The position numbers and the translations under genes were made by a program. From Heterotrichella gracilis (Eukaryota > Sar > Xanthophyceae > Tribonematales > Xanthonemataceae), in the NCBI GenBank assembly GCA_032358255.1, contig JAULBX010015973.1, positions 27,508-91,507 on the forward strand: 64,000 nt of DNA, written 5' to 3'. The notes beneath the pieces are model-generated. The model worked only from the letters and a program-made list of their open reading frames with translations. It searched no databases and was not told the DNA's origin. Positions 20,201 through 32,200 of this stretch are shown in pieces (within the stretch, counting starts at the first letter, position 1; the number at the start of each line of letters is the position of its first letter).

Positions 20201-23200
20201 GAAATCCATACCCCATGTCCCTACCTTTCAAGCACGCCCCGACACAGCGCTATAACCTCCCCTCCAAACTCCGCCCCGCTGCCCCCCTGGGGCGGCACCA
20301 GCCCCACCACCAGCCCCACCACAGCCAGTGCAGCAGCCCGCACAGCCGCCGGTCCACAGGCCTCGGTGACCAACCACAGCCGCTGGCGGATGGGGGCGAG
20401 GAGGGTTTCCGCCATGGCGTTAGGGTCTGCGCTGCGTGCGTTGAGTGACAGCAGGGCCCTGAGCTGCAGGAGGGCACCGTGGACCTGCGGTGGGGTTTGA
20501 AATTCAAAATTGAGTTTAATAGTCCAGACTTCCAAACCATTGAGTGGCCTTGAGCTGCAGGAGGGCACCGTGGACACCAATGTGTAGACTAGACGTACAC
20601 TACAAGAGGGGGGGGGGGGGTCAACAATTTAAATTTCAAACTTCCAGGATTCAAACAGGACCCCATTGATAGATGCTGAGAGTGGTGAAAAAAAATTGCG
20701 TAAGTGTAGCAGATCAACTATTGAAGCAATGAGGGCACATACGGATTGGCAACCACACCACATATTTCTTGCAAAATTGTACATATTTTTTGGATATCCT
20801 TTGCCTGCACCAAACACCATCCGCGTGACTCCTCATACCCAACCCAGCCCATACTTTTTGTACCCACTCCACAACCTGCAGCCATCTCGCAATCTCCGAG
20901 CCCACCACACCACTGGCCCCCCTCCCAGCCCCCTCCTTACCTTATTGTGGTCCACCACGGGAGGGCACAGCGGAACCAATTCCACCAGACCCTGCAGCAC
21001 TCCCAGCAGCTCTTCGGGTGCGACAAGTGGCGCCAGCGCAGCCGCCGCCAGCTGGCGCACCCCCATTGGCCGAGCCATGGCGCATGCGCGCACCACCGGG
21101 CCAAAGGGGGCGGGGGACAGCTGCTCCCCCACGCCGTGCTGTGTGTGGGGGGAGGGCCTACAGGCAGGGGAGGTTGTGGTGGGTGTTGGTGTGGGGAGGG
21201 TCTGTACCGCTGAACCGAATAAACTCACTGACTACTGCTGAGAATACCCGTGCAATACCCTAACTACCGCAGGATAGGCATGCAAGTAATGAAAAATTGG
21301 TAGTAAGACGAACGTTTTGTAACAATGCAACAGCGACGCTGCCCAGAGGTTTAAATTTCGCACTGGCCCTTTTTGCTCCAGTAGGTTTGATGAAAACAGG
21401 CCGACTTTATTGGTGTCATCAAGGGGCCAGCGATACAAAAATGATAACAATGCAACAGAGGCGACGCTGCCCAGATATTACATTGCAAACTAGCCCCTTC
21501 TGGGGCCCAGTAATTTTGACAAAAACAGGCCGACTTTACTGGTGTCATCAAGGGGCCAGCGATACAAAAATGATAACAGTGCAACAGAGGCGACGCTGCC
21601 CAGATTTTACATTGTAAACTAGCCCCTTCTGGGGGGCCCATTATTTTTGACGAAAGCAGGTCGACTTTACTGGTGTCATCAAGGGGCCAGCGATACAAAA
21701 TCTATAACATAGAGGACAGCCCGCATCCACTGCGTTTGTTACTGTACAACAAAGCCCACCTCAGCTGCCCCAGCACCCTAAACCCTAAACCCTATACCCT
21801 AAGCCCTAAGCCCTAAGCCCACCTCTGCTGCCCAGGAGCACCCCAGGGAGCACCCTCAACCCTCTAGGTACCTACATGAGCCGCGCCAGCAACAACTTCA
21901 ACCCTGAACCTTCAACACTAAACCCTACATGTCTTTCCCACCTTAAACGCGCCAGCAGCATCCTCAACCTAGAGGGACCTATGCCGACATGAGGCTCGCC
22001 AGCAGCACCCTAAAACCTAAATCCTGGACCTTAACCTGAACCCTAAACCCTACACGTATTTCCCCACCTGAGGGGCGCCAGCGGCACCAGCACCACATGA
22101 GCCGTGCCAGCAACACCCTAAACCCTACATCCTAGACCCTACTCTGAACCCTAAACCCCACAGGTATTTCCCCACCTGAGGCGCGCCAGCAGCACCAGCA
22201 CCGGCGCCAGGCTGGGGTGCACCCCCTGCCCCCCCACCTCCAGCCCACCCGCAGCCTCCTGGAGCTGACCCAGCAGGAAGCCATGCAGTTGCGGGTAGCG
22301 CTGGAAGAACTCCGACCCCGTGATGGCCTTTTTGCTGCTGTCGCGCTCCCCCTTGGCCAGGTTCTTGAACCCTAGGGTCCTGAGGGCGAGGGAAAAGAGG
22401 AAGGAATTTTTTTAATGTGGTTCAACCAGGGACAGATGCAGTTACAAGCACAAGGGGAATGAGATAATAAAGAGATTATTTTACTATCCATTACCCTTGG
22501 TGTCCCCAAAGGAACGCAACCGCAATAAAATATATCAGGGATGCATGGACCAATACCATTATCGAGTACTTCTTCCTCATTCATAAACAAAGCGTCACTA
22601 GGCAGCAGAAAAGAAAAGAAAAGGAGCGCCAAGGGGGTGCATGTAGCGTGCACAAACAATTTACCTGAGGATGAGCGCTCCAAAGCAGAGTGAGGCGGCG
22701 TTGCGCACCTCCCACTCGGGTGCACCCATGCCTATGATGGCCACCTGGAGACCTGGGGCACACCGGGGCACAGGCGTTTCAGTAATGGCAATTATAGTGG
22801 TTTTGTCAGATCCCTGATTCCCAACACCATTGTCTATGGGTTCGCTTTCTTTATTCCTTCTGTTCAGGTAGGTGCACGCAAACCCTAGCAGCGCAAGTGC
22901 AAACCCCAATAGAGTGCAGCACGCACAAACGCACCCTCGGCACAGAACCCTGATGTGTCCACCGCTAGGTTCTTGTCGCTGAACGCCAGTCGCAGCACGT
23001 TAAGTGCGTGCACCCTGGGCCAAGGGGGGATGGTTCCCCTCCTCTCGCCAACAGCGGAGGCCAGGGCAAGGCACTTGGACATGCCGCGCCGGAACAGCAC
23101 CTGCAGGGCAATCGGAAGGGGTTGTTAGGATTCTGTTAGGGTTCTGTAAAGGTTTTGTGGGGGATGGAAAGAGCTCATAGCAGGAGGCATGGCTGGTTGA

Positions 23201-26200
23201 ATATGGGTCACCCAGACACACAGCCAGGGAACTGGCAGGTTGCCATGTAAGGAAGTCATGTGGTACTCCGCAATGCCAATACCAACAGAAATAGCAGTAC
23301 AATGATGAGAATCCCACCGCAATTCAGTAGATCCAAAGCTTCCTGCCAGAGTAGATTCCCGATCCCACTCATGCCCTCATTACAGTATTTTTTGCACTGT
23401 GGCAAGCAACAGCGCACCAAAGGCCAGCAGCAGCAGCCTTGCACCGCGCCGCATGGTACCCTCATGCTACCCTCCCTGCTCGGCACTGGTCGTGCCACCT
23501 ACCCCGTTATTACCACCCTCCCAATCCCCGTTCCCTCCTTGCTACCCCCACCCCCTCCACCCTCATCCCCCCTTTTGCTGTCCCCCCCACCACCATCGAT
23601 AACACACCCACCTTGTGCGCGGTGGCCTGCTCCGCAAGGAACAGCGCACCAAACGCCAGCGGCAGCCCCGCGCTCCTGCGTATAATATCCTCCCTGCTCT
23701 GGCCGGGCCTTACCATGTGGGTAAGTACCCACTCCAGCCAGCGGCCCGGCAGGCAGTTGAGTGCAGGCGAGGCCTCCTGCAGCAGCCTCTGCACAAGAAA
23801 AAGCAAAGCGAGATTAATCAACACATTTCAATGATAAATCAACGCATTAAGAATTTTACACATATTTCAACAATAAAATAAATCATCACATTGATAGCTA
23901 CCAGGGGCCATGTTTTTTTAGTCCGTGCTCAATTTGTCAAGCACAGGGCGGTGGCTGAGGATACGGCTGAGTCAGGGAGAGAGCCAGCCCCCCGTGTCCC
24001 AACATTTTCCATGTCCCTCCCTGGCAGTGGTATAAGCAGTGCCAAAATGAATCATGCGGGTCGCATGTTCAAGGCATATTTCTGGCTGTATTTGCATAGA
24101 CAGCATGCACCTGACAAGGCACCTACCTGGCAGAGGGCGCTGAAGCCGATCTTGGTCTTATCGATTGCCCCGTTGTGCTTCATCTGGCACAGCACGCGCA
24201 CCATGTGGTCACCCATGGCACACAGCTGGGAGGCGTCCAGCAGGGGTGGGTGGGCAGGGGAGTCGTCGCCTGAGGGAGGGCCAGAAGGAAACCTTATGCA
24301 GGTCTTGCGTAGGCAGCCATGCGGGGTGCAATCAACGGGGCACGTTTTTAGAGTTTGATATTCGGGAAAATACCTCTGCTTTCCCATCTGCCAAAGCCAC
24401 ATCAAGGGTACTAACATTCTGATGAGAATATTTATTATCTTATTACTTTGGCCACGTGCCGGAAGTGTGGCTCCCAGCAGCAAAATCTCCTGCACTAGGG
24501 TCCTCACCTGTATTGCAAGGGGTCTCACAAGTGGTTTCTCAGTGTTCCTAGGGTTTTGCCCCCACCTGCCAGCGCCACGTGGCTTGCCAGGGTGCCCATG
24601 AGCAGCGACACCTCCTTCATGGTCAGCCAGCACCCAGTCACAACCACCTGCGCCTGAGGAGCCACCTCCGGGTCGCAGCCGCCATCTGAGTCCCCATCGC
24701 CCTCCCCTCCTCCATCCTCGTCCACATCCTCGGCACCCACGTTGGACTCCTGGGATGGGGCAGGGAGCGGGGGCAGGGTCAGTGGTGCAGTTCGGTCAGT
24801 GGGATGATGGCGATGGCTGCATGTGGTGGGGTGCGAGCCAGTGATTGCACGGGGATGCAATGATGGTGTGATGGTTGGTCAAGGGCAATCTACGCCAGGG
24901 GTGAGGGATGCCACATGGCCCTGTGACGCTGCGCGGGGTAACTTGCATACTAGCCCCTTTTGGTGCAACAAGATTGCTACATAACTCCCGACTTTACTGG
25001 GACCAAAAGGGGCTAGTATCACGCGGTTGAAAACAAATGGAAGCCGCGCGGCATTCGCCCAATGACGCTGCGCGGGGTAATTTGCGTACTAGCCCCTTTT
25101 GGTGCAACAAGATTGCTAGATAACTCCTGACTTTACTGGGACCAAAAGGGGCTAGTATCACGCGGTTGAAAACAAATGGAGGCTGCGCGGCATTCGCCCG
25201 GTGACGCTGCGCGGGGTAATTTGCGTACTAGCCCCTTTTGGTGCAACAAGATTGCTACATAACTCCCCACTTTACTGGGATCAAAAGGGGCTAGTATCAC
25301 GCGGCTGAAAACAAATGGAGACTGCGCGGCATTTGCCCGGTGACGCTGTGCGGGGTAATTTGCGTACTAGCCCCTTTTGGTGCAACAAGATTGCTAGATA
25401 ACTCCTGCCTTTACTGGGACCAGAAGGGGTTAGTATCACGCAGTTGAAAACAACAGCGGCATGGGGTCCCTTCTCTACCTGTGACCCATTGCACTAGGGT
25501 TTCACTAGGGTTTGTTCACCCGCCTGTGGCCACTTTTACTAGGGTTTCGCTAGGGTTTCTCCACCCACCTGGGACCGGTTTTACTAGGGTTTTACTAGGG
25601 TTTCTTCACCCACCTGTGGCCTGTGCAGCAGCAGCAGCGCCAGCTCAGCAGCCTGCATCAGCAGCCCCAACAGCAGGCGCAGCCAGTCCGCCATGTGGCG
25701 CGCCCTGGCCACATCTGACGTGGCATCGGCCCATTGGACCTCGGGGACCAGGTAGCGCAGCGCCAGCAGGGTACCGTGGGCGAAGCTGTGGCGACAGAAT
25801 AACAGAGCAGTTTTGAGAATCGATGGAGAGCCCGCAGCAGGTTGAAATGAAACACCTTATTGTGCGCGCAAGTTAATATATTTGCTGATAATTAGGATAG
25901 AATACCTGATCCCAAGGAGAAGCAGCACACACCCTACATGCACAGGTAGTGACAGAACAGGAGACGAATAATAACCAAAACCCTAAACCCTATAGTTGTA
26001 CCTGTGGCGGCAGGCTGCTGGCATGTCCTCCCTCCCCTCCTGAATGACATCTGCCAGCTCCCTTGTGAGGCTGGTCAGGAGGCACATGGAAGCGCAGAAG
26101 CGGGTGGAGGGGGTGGGGGCTGCGGGGGGTGGGTGTGGGGGGGTTGAAGGGTGATGTCGGGGGGAGGCGGATGGGATGCAGCTTGTCAGCTGGCATTGCA

Positions 26201-29200
26201 ATGCTTTGCTGCATAGAGCCATTTGATGCAACAGGGTACAATGGCATAAGAAAGGCGAGGTTTAAAATGCACAACCCTAGCAAGCTGAAAACTACCAGAC
26301 GGTCACCTAACGTTGGGGGCAAAATGCTTTATGCAGCGCGCTTTCTATCCCTAATACAATCCCCATCGCCGCACCTTCTGTCCCCTCGGGCGCGCTCACG
26401 GCCTCCCTGGGATGCACCTCCACGCGCCACATCATCCCCTTCACGTATTTATTATACACAACCTTGAGCAGCCGAGCCCCTGCATCGCTCTCCCTCACCC
26501 TAGGGCTTTTGGACAGGAAGTGCGTCCATTCCACAAGGGGTAAAAGGGTTGCTGGGGAGGAGAGGCCTGGCAGGGGGGTGGGGAATTTTGCCAGTGCTGA
26601 TGTGGCGCCCTCTCGTAGCCTGTCCCAGCTGTCGACTGCTGCGCCTGCAAGGGGGGAGAGGATGTGGTGGGATGTAAGGGTAGGAAAGAGTGGTGGGTGC
26701 AGGGGGGTGATTGCCAGGTAGGGGGAACCTTGTACTTAATTGCAGTTGAAACATTTCATCAAGCACAATACGGAACATGGCAGCGCTTTGGACCATGCCA
26801 TAAGGAGGCGTGGCATGGTACTGCCACAAACATGTCCATTTGGCAATGTCAGCCTGGATGGGCAATATGACTCATGTGGCATGGGGAATTATATCAAAAG
26901 CCGTGCCCATACGTGACATGTAAAATCGTACCAAAGCAGCAAAATATACGCAACAAATAGTGAAGCCCATGTGACCAGGACCCACCTAGCAGCACTTCCA
27001 CAGTGCCTGCGCTCACAAACCCCTCAGCAAAGGGCCAAAACGGCACCGCACCATCCCCTTCACCCCCCTCCGCCACCTCCGCTCCTGCCGCCATGCAGCC
27101 CCCCCATATGTCCAGCACCGAGTTCAAGTGCACCAGGGCCATATATTTGCGCTCATACGGGGCCCCGGGGTACAGCGAAGCCAGCAGGAACCTGGTGAGC
27201 CACCGCATGAATGCCTCCTGGCGGATCACATCTGAAACCTCCTGGGCATCTTCCTCCCCCATGGTGACCTCCCCGTTGCTGGAGGTGGCTGTGCCCCCCT
27301 GGGTGGGGCGGGCTGCCCGTTTGGCACTCGCCAGGCGCACCTTTCGGCGCTGCAGGTGGAGAAAAGTGACAGTAAATTATAATGAAAGCGAAAATGGCTG
27401 CTTCATTGAAAATCATCAGAATTGATCAGAGCAGTCAGATCTGGCTGCAGACGAGCTGTTGAGAGGATAAAAGTGACAGTATATTATAATGAAGAGGACA
27501 GTGCCCATGCAGCAGTGGCGGACCAAGTAATGACTTCATGTGTACCTTGAGCACACACAGCGCACCCCTTGTCCTATTGACCTGGTTGATCGTCCTGGTT
27601 GAACGACCTACACATGTGGTGGATCATGAACACACACCACAACCACACACACCACCTAGTCAATTGTTAATCAACACCCCCACAACCTTCACAATCCGCA
27701 CGTCCCCACCTGATTGATTGTCCCCACCGACACATGCACCCTGGCCAGCAGCTTTGCCCCCAGCGACCCCCACTGGTTGCGCATGCTTGTGCTTGTGCAG
27801 CGGGTGCCCAGCACCACCCCACCAGCCACCAGGTCCAGGTCAAGGGGGGTGGGGGGGAGGGAGGGGCGCGGGTGGAAGCAGCACAGCTGGAGCGCGTCAA
27901 CCCTAGGGAAGGGTTTCCAGGGTCATTAGGGTTCTCGGTATGGGGTATGGTGTTGATTTTCTGTCACTTTGCTGCAGTTAAGCCAATTATGTGGCATAAG
28001 CAGTGGCTGCTGGCGCAAGGCGTGTAGGGTAAGCGCGACTGTATTGCTGGAAAAACCCCATGTATAAAGTAACGTCATGTAATGTCAACACATCATATAA
28101 TCAGTCGCACTCCAGGCTGGCTGCATAGCCTAGCTATATCCCGGGAAGGCATGTGGCTACTGCCATGCAGAAGAGCCAGGTACCCACCTGAGTAACTCTG
28201 ACAGTCGGAGGGAGGATGTAATACGCACTGCATGCTAGTCACTTTCTAGGTCTGTACCCACCTGAGTGACTCTGATTCGTGCTGCGCAGCCACCTGCAGC
28301 ATCCCCCTCAGCCTCTCGCAATCCATCACCCCCCCTGGCAGGCTGTCGATGTCCACCAGCAGCGCCAGCTGGCGGGACACCTTCAGGGCAGACACCAGAG
28401 CGGCTACCTGCGCGAATTTTAGGGGGTGAAAACCAGGGCATTTTACAGGCATGAGGGGGTGTAATCCTGAATTGGCAGCAATGATGACAATGGGGGAGAC
28501 GAATAACAGGATTTTGATGTAAAAGTTGCAGCACTTACAAACAAGCACAGGCAAAGGGGTGATAGGACAGGCGTCCAGGGAAGGGACTACTTTCAACCAA
28601 CACCACCCGCCACCCCTACCCGCCCACGCCACCCACCTGCCCCGTGTGCCAATCCGCCCCCGCCGCACCCCCATTCTCCCCCGGGGCCAGTATCCTGGCA
28701 ATGACATGCGGCAGCGACCCCCCATCCATTTTGAGAGGCACCGGCAATCCATATGCCGACACGTGGTGGCGCAGGCGCTCGTCGGGTGACATCAGCGCTG
28801 CCACCATCACCCCTACCCAGTGTCCCCGCCATGCAGTATCCCCCTGGCTCAGGGACCCTGGGGGCAGGGCAGGGTTAGGTGGGCGCATGGAGGGGCCAAA
28901 GGAGGGTCTTTATGAGACAAAAAATACGCCTAAGGACATAGTGTTTAACTTCAGGAAAGTAGCCTTCCATTGTTGGTCACGCCTTGCATGCCTCTCACCA
29001 TTGCAGTTGCCAAACAGGGCGCAGTCACTGTTCCTTCCTGATAGACTGATTTTATACTGCTTGAAAACCGTTCAATGAGCATTACGATACCTTCAAGTCA
29101 ACCACCCACACCCGCAGGTAAGCTTCCTCTCCCCTGCCCACCTGTTTCCCTGTAGCACTCCTCCCTCAGCCCCCCCAGCAGCGCCCCCAGCAGGTTGGCA

Positions 29201-32200
29201 GCAGCAGAGGCCACACTGGCATCGCCCATGGCGGCCACTGTCTCTGAAACCAGGTCGGGGCGCAGGCGCAGCAGCGGGGCGCTGCCTATGCGCGCCACAA
29301 TGGCGGCAAGGGGGGCGTACTTGCCCTTTTTGTGGGGGCCTGCAGGGGAGGGAATCGGATGTAGGCCCCTTTCCTTCATCGTGCGTACATTGCTCCTGCA
29401 CCAGTATTGTGAGCCTGGGTTGGGTCCGTGAATGTCGATGTCAAATAAACGTTGTAATTCTTGTATTTGCTGAGGTGTGTGAGCTTCCTCCCCGCATTAT
29501 CCTCCACCGTATTTGTTCAAAATGCCTGCTCAGCGCATGGGTTCCAAACGGGTGCGAGGGAGGGTTTTCAATAGGGTGTTACACTGTCCAATCAGTCATG
29601 AACCGCTTGCACGCATTGGGTCAGGCGCGTTCGGCTTCTTCCTGACTCGTGGCGTTTGATGTCCGGAGCTATCTGCCCCTCAGGCCATTGCTAGCGCTGG
29701 GCCAGGGGGAAAAGAAGCTCCGGTTGCAAGGAACACAGGAAGACCGCAGGCAAGGTAAAACTGTGCAGGAAGGTGCCACAAATTGGAAACCTTGGTGCCA
29801 TTGCGTTTTGAACCATAGGAACACCTGTTTCAAACCTTTAATTGCGGGTTCTCCACAGTGTTTTGCCCACATGGGGTGCGTCCCCATCTAAGGTCTGCAA
29901 GGGTAGAGATTGGCAAAACATTGTGCCGCCCAGGGCTTGGCACGGATTTGGTATGGTCAAAGGTTAAGGGTTTTGGTGCAAGGTCAAGGGTTTGGTACGT
30001 GCCTAATGCCAGCAGGTCCCTTGCAGCTGTGTCAATGAAGTCGTGGGGAGGTAGCTCCTCCCCACCTGGTGGGTACTCCACTGCCCGCTGCAGCGCCACC
30101 ACATCCAGCAGCAGCTCAAAGGCGATGTGCACTTGCTTCACTGTCTGGGCAAGAGGGTCCTGGGAAATTGGGAGGGTTTATGTTAGGGTTTTGTCCAGGT
30201 TTGCCAGGGTTGTGTTTGAGTTTTGAGTAGGGAGTGCAGAGCATGTAATTCATCACCGTAGCACAGAGTTTTGTGTTCCTGAACTTGACCTCCAGTCGGC
30301 TTCTTGTCAAGGGTCTAATTGACCTTAGGAAGGGTTTTGGGTAGGGTGTTGCACTGTCCAATCAGTCATGAACCGCTTGCGCGCATTGGGTCAGGCACGC
30401 GCGGCTTCTTCCTGACTCGTGGGGGTTGATGTCCGGAGCTATCTGCCCCTCAAGCCATTGCTAGCGCTGGGCCAGGGGGAAAAGAAGCTCCGGGTGGAAA
30501 AAGGACTAAGATATGAATGAATTGTGTGGCAATACATGGAACGCCTGGTGTAGCTCTTACCAATCAAGACGGGATATCTGTTAGCCACGCACAGCAAGCT
30601 TTACAGCCAGCAGTCGACAAAATGCACATTAACAAAATACAAAGAGGAAGAGCATGCAATAACATTTGACGTTTCTATAGCGCTAGCATTTGACAGGCAT
30701 GGGCATGCCTGGCGGGTGGCCTTTCTTGGTGCATTTTGGACCCAATTTGGTGGATGCATGCCACCTGGGGCTTACATGGTACAACAACTTGAGGCTATTG
30801 GGTTAAGAGTTTAGGGTTTCCTCACCTCCCAGTTGGCCCAGCACACCTCCATGACAGCCTGGCACATGGCGCCACTGACACATGGCAGCAGCTGGGGGGT
30901 GGTGGAGCAAGGGGGAGGGGGGGTGGCGTAGGGGAGGTCGCCATCACCCGCCTCGCTACCAGCGCTTGCAGAATACTTCATGTGATCCTGGAAACAAAGG
31001 AGCAAAGTAGCTTATATTGGAATTTGGTAAGATTCAAAGCAATGTAGCTGCGTTGACACCGCCAGTGCAGAGATGGTATAAGCAGTGCCAGGACAGGGTT
31101 GCTTGGCGCCGGGCATGTGTGATGGACTGCTGATCTTGGCAGAGCCCATAGCAGGCCCCGTCAGACACATGTGTGCCCACTCGCATCACCACCACCAAAA
31201 CCCTCCCCAACCCTAGCCAAGACCCTACCTGCAGCGCCCCCTTGACCCTCTCCAGGCACACACACAGCGCAGTCACTGCATGGAACTTGTAGTGCGCATC
31301 AGGGGCACCCTTGGCAGCAGCGCACACATGCGGGAGGGCGCCCTGGGTGAGCATGGCCCAAGGGAGGTGGTGGTTTCCTCCCCGTTGCAGTGACAGCCGG
31401 GCCAGGAGTACCTCACTTGGGAAGGCGGCGATGAGGCCTGTGGGGACGGGGATTGGGGTTTAGGGATTGGGGGTTTGAGATGACTGCAGTGCCTATACCC
31501 TGGCGAGAGCGCAACAAGCACGAGACTGTCAGAGATTATGATAGGTATTAAAAATACTTCTATGCATTTCTATTTGATGGACAATGTTTTGTTCATTGTC
31601 AAAACATCGATCGTTCACGTTGATTGTTACAGTAGTCAGTGGAGAAGTATACTAGCGCCCTGCATGCTGCATATGCACGAGGAAGGGAAATGCAGTGAAT
31701 GAAAGGGAAATGCAAGTGAATGAAACCACTGGCAGAATCAGCGCCAGGCAGGCAATGCAACTGCAGAGGGACCCCAAAGTGCCATGATTCCATAATGCAA
31801 GGGAGGGGTTTCCATCCCATGGTCACATGTGCCCAACCTTTGAGTGCGCATATGTGGCCAATGGGGGACAGGCGTGCCAGCTCAGCAGCCAGGCAGCTGC
31901 CCTCTTCTCGTAGTGCCACGTCAGCAATACCCAAGGGGGGCAAATCGCGCAGGGGAGCAGATGATCCTGCTGTTTCCCCGACAGATGCCAAATCCGTGGC
32001 ATTCTCCACAGTGAGCCGGCCCATATCTACAGCGATTTCCTCCCCTGCTGAGAGCCTCCACCCCCCTTGTTGGTCACCCACCAAAGGGGGTGGAAGTGTG
32101 GAGAGGAAGAGACCTGAGGAGTAGTGGAGGGCGGTGGCCAGGGGGGTGGCGTCTGGCAGTATGGATGCAGCCAACAGGGCCACCGCTGCTGATGACATTG

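Noticed and set aside
21757-22170. CCCTAAA tracts as a chromosome end or a fused telomere
   Set aside because: Tracts are short, degenerate, in both orientations and interrupted by exon copies. Genes continue on both sides.
24924-25455. Regular 139-bp repeats resembling a CRISPR-like array
   Set aside because: There are no unique spacers. The whole unit is repeated, it is intronic in a eukaryotic gene, and no cas genes are present.
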